This document shows positions 17,176 to 24,439 of a stretch of DNA of 24,439 nucleotides, one piece after another. This stretch comes from DASRDU01 sp035560235 (GTDB lineage: Bacteria; Acidobacteriota; Blastocatellia; RBC074): the NCBI GenBank assembly GCA_035560235.1, contig DATMAG010000022.1, forward strand, positions 1-24,439, read 5' to 3'. Below the pieces are notes generated by a model that saw only the letters and a program-made list of their open reading frames with translations, did not search any database and was not told the origin of the DNA. Every line of letters starts with the position of its first letter. The first letter of the stretch is position 1. The position numbers and the translations under genes were made by a program.

Positions 17176-19602
17176 ATGACAGAACATCTCGAACAGTCCT
17201 TCGGCAGACATTTCCGGCACAACCCGTTCAGCCTGCAATCCGGGACAGTGCTGGCCGAACGTTATCGCATTGAAGGCCCGCTTAGTCGCGGCGGAATGGG
17301 CGCGGTTTACAAGGCAACGCAGCTCGGCCTGGAGCGCGCCGTAGCCATCAAGCTGCTGCTGCCGATGTATGCCGATGACAGCCGGATGAGGGAGCGGTTC
17401 CGCCGCGAAGCCCGCTCAGCAGCCGCGCTGCGCCATCCGAACATCATTCAGATTTACGATTACGGCATCAGCGAACACGGCCCCTACATCGTCATGGAGT
17501 TTGTGACCGGTGAAAGCCTGCGCCAGATGCTCAGGTGTGGTCCCGTCGCGCCCGAACAGACAGTGCAGCTGATGGAACAGATCTGTTCAGCCGTCGCGGC
17601 GGCTCACGAGGCCGGGATTATTCACCGCGACCTCAAGCCGGACAACATTCTGATTGAGAAACGACCGGGCGGCCTGACTGCTAAAGTGCTTGATTTCGGC
17701 ATCGCCAGACTGCGCGGGATGCCGGAAACGATCAGCGATGATGAAACACAGTCGAATCTGACCGGCGCATCTGCCATCGGGTCGCCGCATTACATGTCGC
17801 CCGAACAATGCCTCGGCGCGGAGCTTGACGCGCGCGCCGACATTTACTCGCTCGGCGTAACGCTGTATGAAATGCTGACCGGACAGGTGCCGTTTCCCAA
17901 CACTTCGTCAGTCGCCATTCTCCTGCAGCAGATCAACACGCCGCCCGCGCGGCTGCGCGATCTGAATCCGGCCATTCCCGCTGCCGTTGAAGCGGTCGTG
18001 CTGAAGGCGCTCGCCAAGGAACCTGCCGGGCGCTTTGCCACGGCGACCGAACTGGCGCAGTCGCTGAGTCAGTCGCTCGCCGCAGCCGATGAATTTGAAA
18101 CGCATCTGACGCTTGAGCTGACCGATCCTTTCGGCACCACGCAGACACCGCTTCCATCGCACCGGTCAGAAGCGACTCCCTCGTTCAATCCCACAATTCC
18201 CCCGTCCACGCTCAGCAAACGCTTCCGGCTGGCGATTCTGCCGCTGCGCAATCTGATGGCTGAGCCTGACATCGAATACCTCGGCTTTGCACTCGCTGAC
18301 AGCGTGATCACGCAGCTTTCGTGCATCAAGTCGCTGATCGTGCGCCCGTCATCCGCGGTCGAAAAGTATCGCAGTCAGCCCGCCGATCCGCGCGTTGTGG
18401 GGCGCGAGCTGCAGGTTGATTCGATTCTCTCCGGCAGTTACATCAGATCGGGCGACAACTTTCGCGTCAACGCGCAGCTGATTGATGTGGCGCGCAACGA
18501 GGTGCTGTGGCAGGAACGGATTGATCTGAAATTCGCCAGTGTCATCGAACTTCAGGATCGCATCTGCGATGAACTGATTCGCGGCCTGCGGCTGAACCTC
18601 TCGACCGGCGAACAGGAAGCGCTCCGGCACGACGCGCCTGCGAACCCCGTGGCTTATGAACTCTACCTGCGCGCGCTCGCCTGCCTGCAGACAGAGGAAG
18701 GACACCGGCAGGCAATCTCGCTGCTTGAGGCTTCAGTGCAGCTCGATCCGAATTACGCTCCGGCGTGGGCCGCGCTCGCCGGGCGGTACATCAACGGGCG
18801 GCATTACCTGCGCGACGAAACGATGCTTCAGAAGGCCGAGCGGGCCATCAGTCGCGCGCTTGAACTCAATCCGTCATCGCCCGCGGCAATCTTCTGCCGC
18901 ATTCTCCATTACGCCGAACTCGGTGATGTCAGAAACGCGATCAGTGACTGCAAGCGGTTGCTGAAGGTCGCGCCCAACAGCGAGTATGCTTATCAGGCGA
19001 TGGGCCACGCCTACGACTATGCCGGGCTGCCTGACATTGCGCTGACGCTCTTTCGCCGGGCGGTCGAAATCAATCCGACCACTTTTCCTTACATCATCGG
19101 GATGATGCTGTACCAGAAAGGCGAATACGCCGAAGCCCGCCGCGAATTTGAAAAGCACCTGGGCGAATGCCCCGAAATCACTTTCTGGCTGGGCGTGCTC
19201 GATCTGGTGGACGGGCAGCGCGAACAGGCCATCGCGCGTTTTGAAGCCATCCTCAGTGAAACCGGAGAGAACAAGATGCAGGCGATGACTTATGCGATGC
19301 TGTGCGCAGTCAAAGGCGCACGCGAAGAAGGAGCCGCCGCGCTTCAGGCCATTCTCAATTCAGGCGCGCAACTGGCCGGGTACAGTTATTACGTCCTCGC
19401 GCCGATCTATTCGCTGCTCGGCGATTTTGAGAACTGCTTTCTGATGCTGCGCGAAGCGATGCGAACCGGTTATGGCAACTATCCCTTTCTGATGTCCGAT
19501 CCGCTGCTTGAAGCTGCGCGACAGGCCGAAGGCTTTGCCGAAGTCGCTGAAGAGATGCGCCGGTTGCAGACACAACTGCAACTGATGCTGATGACGGAGT
19601 GA
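17176..19602 (+). CDS. Ser/Thr protein kinase fused to TolB-like and TPR domains
   Basis: This 808-residue protein has an intact Hanks-type kinase at about residues 30-300: glycine loop SRGGMGAVY (38-45), VAIK K59, HRDLKPDN (D152) and DFG (173-175). A TolB N-terminal-like domain follows at about 350-470 (RLAILPLRNLMAEPDIEYLGFA, then VDSILSGSYIRSGDNFRVNAQL). At least seven TPR-like helices pairs run from about 491 to 790. There is no membrane helix, so the whole protein is cytoplasmic. The ATG at 17176 is preferred over a TTG at 17161, though neither has a clear Shine-Dalgarno. The kinase probably phosphorylates partners docked on the TPR part. The divergent sigma/anti-sigma pair is a candidate target, by position only. 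Confidence 0.93.
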   Translation: MTEHLEQSFGRHFRHNPFSLQSGTVLAERYRIEGPLSRGGMGAVYKATQLGLERAVAIKLLLPMYADDSRMRERFRREARSAAALRHPNIIQIYDYGISEHGPYIVMEFVTGESLRQMLRCGPVAPEQTVQLMEQICSAVAAAHEAGIIHRDLKPDNILIEKRPGGLTAKVLDFGIARLRGMPETISDDETQSNLTGASAIGSPHYMSPEQCLGAELDARADIYSLGVTLYEMLTGQVPFPNTSSVAILLQQINTPPARLRDLNPAIPAAVEAVVLKALAKEPAGRFATATELAQSLSQSLAAADEFETHLTLELTDPFGTTQTPLPSHRSEATPSFNPTIPPSTLSKRFRLAILPLRNLMAEPDIEYLGFALADSVITQLSCIKSLIVRPSSAVEKYRSQPADPRVVGRELQVDSILSGSYIRSGDNFRVNAQLIDVARNEVLWQERIDLKFASVIELQDRICDELIRGLRLNLSTGEQEALRHDAPANPVAYELYLRALACLQTEEGHRQAISLLEASVQLDPNYAPAWAALAGRYINGRHYLRDETMLQKAERAISRALELNPSSPAAIFCRILHYAELGDVRNAISDCKRLLKVAPNSEYAYQAMGHAYDYAGLPDIALTLFRRAVEINPTTFPYIIGMMLYQKGEYAEARREFEKHLGECPEITFWLGVLDLVDGQREQAIARFEAILSETGENKMQAMTYAMLCAVKGAREEGAAALQAILNSGAQLAGYSYYVLAPIYSLLGDFENCFLMLREAMRTGYGNYPFLMSDPLLEAARQAEGFAEVAEEMRRLQTQLQLMLMTE

Positions 19603-19643
19603 CTGCCCGTTGCCCGGCGGAAGGCATTTGTCCTCACTTCCAC

Positions 19644-19994
19644 TCACCCTGAAGCGTGAAAGCAGCCCGGAAGGCGCGGCCCATCGTTTCTCTTAAGCGT
19701 TGAGGCTTCGTCAGCGCGGTTGCTCGCTGCGTGCAGCATCAGCAACACCTGCTCGTAAATCTCAACCGCCCGCTGTTTGTTGCCGAGCGAATCCTGACAG
19801 AAAGCCAGATTGAAGAGCACCAGCGCCTGCCGCTGCGCTTCGGCAAAGTTCCGCGCCGCCAGCCGCTCGGCTTCGACGTAATGGCGCAGCGCCTGCCCCT
19901 GCTCCTGCGCCTGCGTTCGAGCCAGGCCGTTGCCTGAAAACACCAGCAGGCAGACCAGCAGGAGTTGCAGACACCGACGATCAGTGAATTTCAT
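19644..19994 (-). pseudogene. truncated secreted TPR protein (likely N-terminus of a CHAT/TPR protein)
   Basis: An open frame of 116 residues starts at 19994 with AGGAAG upstream. A signal peptide (LQLLLVCLLVFSGNGLARTQAQ) is followed by TPR-like sequence (AEAQRQALVLFNLAFCQDSLGNKQRAVEIYEQVL). It breaks off at EASTLKRNDGPRLPGC, where TPR proteins of this kind read EATTLNNIG and continue for several hundred residues. Full-length relatives usually follow sigma and anti-sigma genes, and an anti-sigma relic lies directly upstream at 20062-20130. The protein is therefore best read as the remaining N-terminus of the third gene of a decayed operon, though a short functional product cannot be excluded. 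Confidence 0.65.
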
Positions 19995-20061
19995 TCGGCT
20001 TCCTGGCCCGCGCTGACGTAAATCTGAGATTTGAGATGACGAGAGAAAGGGCGGGGTCAAA

Positions 20062-20130
20062 TTACCGGCGGTTGACGCAGAAGGAGTAGCAATTTATCTC
20101 TTCGATTGTTCCCGGAATGCTGGTCTTTCT
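20062..20130 (-). pseudogene. relic of an anti-sigma gene C-terminus
   Basis: In the minus strand, the last 14 codons before the stop at 20062-20064 encode EEINCYSFCVNRR and stop. The intact anti-sigma gene at 15396 ends EEINRYFFRVTRR and stop; 34 of 42 bases agree by my count. The relic begins immediately after the nuclease stop (20134), in the same frame, so the rest of the gene has been replaced. It lies about 70 bases upstream of the truncated TPR gene, matching the normal gene order. Confidence 0.7.
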
Positions 20131-20133
20131 GAT

Positions 20134-21156
20134 TCACCACTGCGTCACCGGCTGACCATCGGGGCCAAGCAGCAGCGACGGCAGTTCGCGGAAAACGATT
20201 TCAGATGGATTGAAGTTGATCTTTCCGTCCGGGTCAACGAATTCATTCAGAAACCTGATCGGCGCGCTGTTGGTGCCCTGCATCAGAAAGTCACTGAGCG
20301 TAAAACAACTGTCTTTCTTCTTCGTCAGAAACTGGTGAAAGCTGTCGGCGGTCACGCCGGATTTGTTCAGAATCGTCCATTCAGTCAGGCGGCGAAACAG
20401 CTTCGGCATCAGCACCGGGCCGGTGTCACTCGCCGGGTCAGGAGTGACGCTGCTGCCCTTGCGAAAGACCAGACTTTCATCGAGCGTGCCCATCGTCTTT
20501 TGCAGAAACTTTATCGGGCGGCTCTGCTTTGCGCTTCCCTTCTGCGCCGCCACGAGCAGCGTTTTGATCAGTTCGACTGACATTGACGAATAGAAAGTCG
20601 GAAAGGCCCAGCCCTGTTCAATCGTCCAGCGGTTGAGATTCACGTTTTTGCTTTTGACCTTCACCACCACATCACCGACGAATCTGCCGTAGGCATCACA
20701 GACTTCATTGGGCAGATCAACCTCAGTCGTGACCGTGCAGGGAATGACGCTCTGCCCGGTCTGCGCGAGCAGTTCGCCCGCCGCAACCGCCGCCGATTCG
20801 CCAAAGAACTGCCGGTATTCCTTCGCATTGAGCGCCTTGAATTTCGCTTCCTGCTCAGGCGTCATATTCTTCGGCTTCGTGCTGAGGTGATAGTGCAGTT
20901 CAGGCGCGTCAATTCCCTGCAATCTGATTTTGATGCGACCATCGCTGCTGATCGGATCATACTTTTTTCCGCCGACTCCTTTGACCAGAGCCTGATCGAA
21001 GGCATGAGTGACCTTGTATTTGCCGCCCGGATTCTTTCTGAATTTGAACGGATTGTCAGCAAGCGTTACCTGCACGCCCACCGTATCAGCGTCCGAACTG
21101 CCGCGCGGCCAGAACTGACCGATGTCAATCGTGCCGGTTATTTTCAGCAATCCCAT
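20134..21156 (-). CDS. staphylococcal-nuclease-like protein with C-terminal extension
   Basis: This 340-residue protein contains an SNase (OB-fold) nuclease domain at about residues 1-200. Catalytic positions are kept: D24 (SDADTVGV), R78 and E86 (RIKIRLQGIDAPE) and R158 (DAYGRFVGDVV). The segment NLNRWTIEQGWAFP matches the end of the fold. A 45-residue insertion before the RLQGIDAPE strand and a C-terminal part of about 140 residues are unassigned. There is no signal peptide, so export is not predicted. AGGAGG six bases upstream fixes the ATG at 21156. It starts 14 bases after the GH32 stop, so the two genes are co-transcribed. Confidence 0.85.
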   Translation of the reverse strand: MGLLKITGTIDIGQFWPRGSSDADTVGVQVTLADNPFKFRKNPGGKYKVTHAFDQALVKGVGGKKYDPISSDGRIKIRLQGIDAPELHYHLSTKPKNMTPEQEAKFKALNAKEYRQFFGESAAVAAGELLAQTGQSVIPCTVTTEVDLPNEVCDAYGRFVGDVVVKVKSKNVNLNRWTIEQGWAFPTFYSSMSVELIKTLLVAAQKGSAKQSRPIKFLQKTMGTLDESLVFRKGSSVTPDPASDTGPVLMPKLFRRLTEWTILNKSGVTADSFHQFLTKKKDSCFTLSDFLMQGTNSAPIRFLNEFVDPDGKINFNPSEIVFRELPSLLLGPDGQPVTQW

Positions 21157-21162
21157 GGTGAA

Positions 21163-21168
21163 CCTCCT
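21163..21168 (-). promoter_or_regulatory. ribosome binding site of the nuclease gene
   Basis: The minus strand reads AGGAGG six bases before the ATG at 21156, three bases after the GH32 stop codon. Confidence 0.8.
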
Positions 21169-21170
21169 GA

Positions 21171-22694
21171 TTATTTGCGCCAGACCGATTTCAACTGCCA
21201 GGCATCAAACGCCACGCAGCGGGCCTGAGTTTCAGCGGCCACGATTTCGACTGTCTGTAAGTTATTCAGCGGGAAAATTCGTTCAGTTACCGCAACCTGA
21301 CCATCGGCGCTGAAAATTTCGACGGACGAGCGATCAACCAGCACGCGCAGTTTCAGACGCTGCTGTCGCAATTTCATTGGCGCTTCACGCGTGCCAGGAA
21401 AGTTGGGATCAAAATCAACCAGACCTGAACGGCTGCGATCAATAAAGAGCCTTTCAGTTGCAGCATCATAACCAATGATTGTGGCCGCATCAGGGCCGCT
21501 GACCAGACGAATCAGCGGTTGCCTTCCTGTGCTGGTCTGGAATTCAGCGATGATTTCCAGGGCATCGCCGCGCACCTCTTCCGGCTTTTCAAAATGCCTG
21601 TCGCGCAAACGTTGCAACTCAGCGACCGGCTGCTGCGCCAGCCTCAGGCCATCGCTGAATCTTTTGAGTGACAGCACACGCGGAACCGACTGCGCGGTGC
21701 GCCAGGGACTGGTCGGTTCTTTGCCCGCATACTGCCAGTTGCTCATCCAGCCGATCAGAATGCGGCGACCATCGCTCTTTGGAATATCAGAAAAAGTGAC
21801 CGCCGCATAAAAATCCCTGCCGTAATCCAGAAACATTTTCCGCTCCGGCGGGTTGTCATTCGTGAAGCGGCGACCGTCGAAGCTGCCGATGAAATACTGC
21901 CCGCCCGAACCGCCTGCGACCCCGCCCGGATTGATGTTGACGATCAGCACCCATTTTTTCTTTCCCGGTTGACCGTCAACCGGCAAAGCAAACAGGTCGG
22001 GACATTCCCACTGCACGTCTTTGTCAGCCACGCCCGCGCCGCCGAATTCGCTCAGCAGTTCCCACTTTTTCAGATCAGCCGAGCCGTAAAAACGCACCTT
22101 CTGTTCGCGCGAGAGCGACACGACCATCACCCATTTTTTCGTCGCTTCGTGCCAGATCACTTTCGGATCACGAAAATCCCTGTAACCAATGTCGAGCACC
22201 GGATTGCCCGCGTACTTCGTCCAGGTGCGTCCGCGATCATTACTGACGGCGATGTGCTGCGACTGATTCTGTTCAGTGTGGCCGGTGTAGATTGCAATCA
22301 GGCAGGATTTGTCCTTCGGGTCAGGATTGCGACACAGCCCGCTTGTGTTGTTCCGGTCAACCACCGCGCTGCCCGAAAAGATCATCACGCCGTTCTCTTC
22401 AGCGAGCGCCACGGGCAGATGCTGCCAGTGCAGCAGATCAGTGCTGACCGCGTGCCCCCAGCTCATATGCCCCCAGTCATTGCCGAACGGGTTGTACTGG
22501 TAAAAAAGATGGTACTCGCCCTGGTAATAAACCAGCCCGTTCGGATCGTTCATCCAGTTGCGTTCGGGCGTGAAATGAAACTGCGGGCGAAAAGGTTCCT
22601 GATAATAATCATCCCGCGCCTGCCCGTCAGCAGCAGCAATCAACAACGCAACCAGCAATAAACTCAGAACGCATCGCAGCATAATCAGGCTCAT
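21171..22694 (-). CDS. secreted GH32 beta-fructosidase (levanase/inulinase/invertase type)
   Basis: This 507-residue glycoside hydrolase releases fructose from fructans or sucrose. The three family motifs are intact: WMNDPNG (nucleophile D50), FRDPKV (D176) and WECPDLF (acid/base E230). The five-bladed propeller is followed by the C-terminal beta-sandwich (about 360-500; LRVLVDRSSVEIFSADGQ). A signal peptide covers about residues 1-24. Exo-action is likely, but the substrate cannot be told from sequence. The start at 22694 has no Shine-Dalgarno; ATG at 22682 is an alternative. It is followed by the nuclease gene in one transcript. No fructose transporter or kinase is in view. Confidence 0.93.
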   Translation of the reverse strand: MSLIMLRCVLSLLLVALLIAAADGQARDDYYQEPFRPQFHFTPERNWMNDPNGLVYYQGEYHLFYQYNPFGNDWGHMSWGHAVSTDLLHWQHLPVALAEENGVMIFSGSAVVDRNNTSGLCRNPDPKDKSCLIAIYTGHTEQNQSQHIAVSNDRGRTWTKYAGNPVLDIGYRDFRDPKVIWHEATKKWVMVVSLSREQKVRFYGSADLKKWELLSEFGGAGVADKDVQWECPDLFALPVDGQPGKKKWVLIVNINPGGVAGGSGGQYFIGSFDGRRFTNDNPPERKMFLDYGRDFYAAVTFSDIPKSDGRRILIGWMSNWQYAGKEPTSPWRTAQSVPRVLSLKRFSDGLRLAQQPVAELQRLRDRHFEKPEEVRGDALEIIAEFQTSTGRQPLIRLVSGPDAATIIGYDAATERLFIDRSRSGLVDFDPNFPGTREAPMKLRQQRLKLRVLVDRSSVEIFSADGQVAVTERIFPLNNLQTVEIVAAETQARCVAFDAWQLKSVWRK

Positions 22695-22703
22695 CAGAAT
22701 TTA

Positions 22704-22932
22704 TCAGGAGCAGTCAGGCACGATGTAGGACTTGCGGCCCGGCAGCTTGTCACTGAGCGCAAAGGCGGCAACTGCCTGCGGCTGTCCGTCCTCCCTTCAA
22801 CGGGGATCTTTTTCTGCTCGTCCCATTTCAACTGGTCGAGGCTGGAACCGAACCGCTCGCGCTTCGGTTTCTGCTGCACCAACGGAGACAGACCAGCCAG
22901 GCACACGCTCAGGAACCAGCAGCCGTAAACCG
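22704..22932 (-). pseudogene. decayed fragment, probably of a VWFA-related acidobacterial protein
   Basis: Two frames carry protein-like sequence. Upstream (about 22932-22797) there is a hydrophobic signal-like stretch, then QQKPKRERFGSSLDQLKWDEQKK. After a one-base frame shift near 22797 the frame reads EDGQPQAVAAFALSDKLPGR and then KSYIVPDCS, stopping at 22704. From memory, VWFA-related (TIGR03436-type) proteins have a similar N-terminus and a segment like EDGQPQ-FALGD-PRSIVLIIDYSGS. The stretch between the two pieces is missing, so this looks like a deletion derivative. The relic ends ten bases before the GH32 start. Confidence 0.5.
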
Positions 22933-22992
22933 GATGAAAACCTGTGCGGCATAAGTTCGCTCCAGTTCTGTTCGGCCGGTTGAAAGACCGCT

Positions 22993-24240
22993 TCATTCGA
23001 CTCTGGCCGGTTCGGAAACGACCTGAGTTTGTCGTCCGGCCTGGATGCGCGCAATCCTTTCAGCGGCTCCGGCAACTTCGGTTTTGCCGGAATGCAGCGC
23101 GAAATCAATCGTAAAGCGCACCTGCCCGCCGGGTTTTATTTTCGGCACGCGCCCGGCTTTGCGTTCGATGCGGCGATTTGACGGAAAGCCTGTGCCGGGT
23201 TCAAGCCCGGTGACGTAACCTTCATCGAGCGCGTTCGTGTTCTTCCACAGCGTCACGTAAGGCAACTGCCCGACGGGAAACGACATTGACACGGCGCGGT
23301 CAGCCGCCGCGTTCTGCAGCATGATCATCGTGCGATTGTTTGCGTCGGCATAAGGCACCAGGCAGTAAACCTGTTCGATGAATCCGGCGTGCGGTTCGGC
23401 GTATTCAGTCCAGGTGCCGATGCCTTTGGCCGCGACGGCATTGAACGGCGTGACCTGTTTTACCGCGCCGCTGAAGCGCGCGCCCTTCTCAAGCAGCGGC
23501 GGGCCGTAATTGGCGTGATAGATCACCTGATATTCCTGCTCGAAGGCGCTGCGGCTGGTGATGACATCATCAATGCGCCAGGCATTCGAGCCGGGTTCGG
23601 TTGAAATTTCAGTCCACATCTCCAGCTTCGGGCCGTAAAACATTCGCTCATCCACGCGGCCCCGAATGCGGATGCGGTGCGGCGGCTGGCGATCAATCAC
23701 AACTTCGACTTCTGAAGCAGGCGTGTTGCCGATTTTGCCGTGCAGCGTCAGATCCATTTCGGCCTCGTCACCGACGTTGTTGATGAACTTGTCTTTGCCC
23801 GGATGGCCTGCCCACTCCAGCCCGCAGCGCACCAGCCATTCATTGAAACCTTCAAGCCAGCCGAGGCCGCCGCGCGATTGCAGGTTGATGAACTGCGGAT
23901 GCACGACCTCTTTGACCGGCGAATTCCAGCCGAGCGTCACATCGCCCGACACGACTTTCAGCACGCTCATCCCGCGCGTCGGGATGACGGTGAAACTGAG
24001 TCGGCCGTTGTCCACAACGATCACATCCACGCCTTCCTGCTTGCCGCCGTGCAGCGTGTATTTATGCACCGACCAGGGCGCGCTGTCGGTTTTGAGATCA
24101 CGGCTGCTGAGCTGCCAGTTGTCAACGTGCAGGTTGCGTTCGGCGCTCGTGAGCGTCTGGCGGTAGGGTTCAGAGGTCTGCGGCATCATCAGGGTGGTCA
24201 TCATCAGACTCAACAGAATCAGGCAGAAGGTCTTCAGCAT
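22993..24240 (-). CDS. secreted DUF4432 protein (aldose-1-epimerase-like fold)
   Basis: This 415-residue protein belongs to the galactose-mutarotase-like superfamily, DUF4432 branch. Typical segments are VDVIVVDNGRLSFTVIPTRGMSVLKV, VVHPQFINLQSRGGLGWLEGF and LVRCGLEWAGHPG, then LHGKIGNTPASEVEV. A signal peptide (LILLSLMMTTLMMPQ) indicates export. Members are thought to bind or interconvert sugars, but none here can be named. The ATG at 24240 is chosen for GGAG eight bases upstream and for the signal peptide; the frame is open to 24363. It is the first gene of the leftward block that includes the VWFA relic and the GH32 gene, suggesting carbohydrate use outside the cell. Confidence 0.87.
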   Translation of the reverse strand: MLKTFCLILLSLMMTTLMMPQTSEPYRQTLTSAERNLHVDNWQLSSRDLKTDSAPWSVHKYTLHGGKQEGVDVIVVDNGRLSFTVIPTRGMSVLKVVSGDVTLGWNSPVKEVVHPQFINLQSRGGLGWLEGFNEWLVRCGLEWAGHPGKDKFINNVGDEAEMDLTLHGKIGNTPASEVEVVIDRQPPHRIRIRGRVDERMFYGPKLEMWTEISTEPGSNAWRIDDVITSRSAFEQEYQVIYHANYGPPLLEKGARFSGAVKQVTPFNAVAAKGIGTWTEYAEPHAGFIEQVYCLVPYADANNRTMIMLQNAAADRAVSMSFPVGQLPYVTLWKNTNALDEGYVTGLEPGTGFPSNRRIERKAGRVPKIKPGGQVRFTIDFALHSGKTEVAGAAERIARIQAGRQTQVVSEPARVE

Positions 24241-24361
24241 GCTGGTGGCTCCGAAAAAACGCAGGGGTGAAAGCTGTAACTGTTCGGGAATGCGGCGCAA
24301 AGGTAGCACAGACCGGGGCCTGAACAAAACCGCAGAGGCATTCGTGGGCTGAACCTGGAGC

Positions 24362-24405
24362 AAACCGGGAGCGCAGTAAACCGGGAGCGCAGGCGGCCCG
24401 CCTGC
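24362..24405. repeat. short direct repeat plus GC-rich hairpin at window end
   Basis: AAACCGGGAGCGCAG occurs at 24362-24376 and 24378-24392. The second copy runs into GCAGGCG (24389-24395) and CGCCTGC (24399-24405), a seven-base stem with a three-base loop. Similar GC-rich hairpins are scattered in many Acidobacteriota genomes, by recollection. It lies upstream of the DUF4432 start. Confidence 0.6.
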
Positions 24406-24439
24406 TGTTCTTTCGCCACAGGCCTATTTCGAAGCAACA

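Noticed and set aside
16983..17222. N-terminal extension of the sigma-like frame
   Set aside because: The extra residues do not resemble the family, and the region must hold the divergent promoters.
20127..22699. TTCTGAT (20127-20133) and ATCAGAA (22693-22699) as inverted ends of the GH32/nuclease cassette
   Set aside because: Seven bases is within chance for this length, and no transposase is present.
22797..23108. 103-codon minus-strand frame overlapping the DUF4432 end
   Set aside because: It overlaps the clear C-terminus of DUF4432 in another frame and has no family features.

Overview
The window is GC-rich, densely coded DNA that most resembles an Acidobacteriota genome, probably of the Blastocatellia type. 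This is inferred from gene content and was not tested. The pointers are a sigma factor/anti-sigma pair of a kind I associate with that group, a Ser/Thr kinase fused to TolB-like and TPR domains, a relic of what looks like a VWFA-related acidobacterial protein, and short dispersed repeats between genes. No tRNA, rRNA, CRISPR array or transposase was seen.

Region 1 (1-5915, minus strand) is a nitrate-use operon. In transcription order it holds a NarI/HdrC-like b-type cytochrome with a C-terminal double-CxxC domain, a molybdopterin nitrate reductase of the NapA/NarB/NasC type, a four-cluster ferredoxin, a membrane-anchored Rieske protein, a small two-helix membrane protein, and a NarK-type nitrate porter cut by the window edge. 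The last four genes overlap or nearly abut. The porter would bring nitrate in, the cytochrome would take electrons from the quinol pool, and the iron-sulfur proteins would pass them to the molybdoenzyme. The Rieske protein is the unusual part.

Region 2 (6234-10273, plus strand) holds small stress and envelope genes: a tandem universal stress protein, a VanY-like carboxypeptidase, a stand-alone DnaJ-type zinc-cluster protein, a DUF4440/SnoaL-like protein, a DUF4404-like protein and a Tat-exported intradiol dioxygenase. Region 3 (10329-15280) has an EAL-HDOD protein divergent from a metallo-beta-lactamase-fold hydrolase, then a flavin-binding PNPOx-like protein divergent from a MocR regulator, with a likely operator between them.

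Region 4 (15396-19602) is a signalling block: a sigma-factor-like protein that stops before its last DNA-binding helix, its likely anti-sigma partner, and a divergent Ser/Thr kinase with TolB-like and TPR domains. Region 5 (19644-24240, minus strand) contains a secreted DUF4432 sugar-epimerase-like protein, a GH32 beta-fructosidase and a staphylococcal-nuclease-like protein. The GH32/nuclease pair sits tightly between decayed genes: a VWFA-related relic on one side, and the tail of an anti-sigma gene followed by a truncated TPR gene on the other.

The most notable non-coding structure is a family of about 80-90 base elements with A/G-rich inverted ends, present three times (about 2490, 12641 and 15291). 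There is also a perfect 33-bp inverted repeat at 12812-12893.
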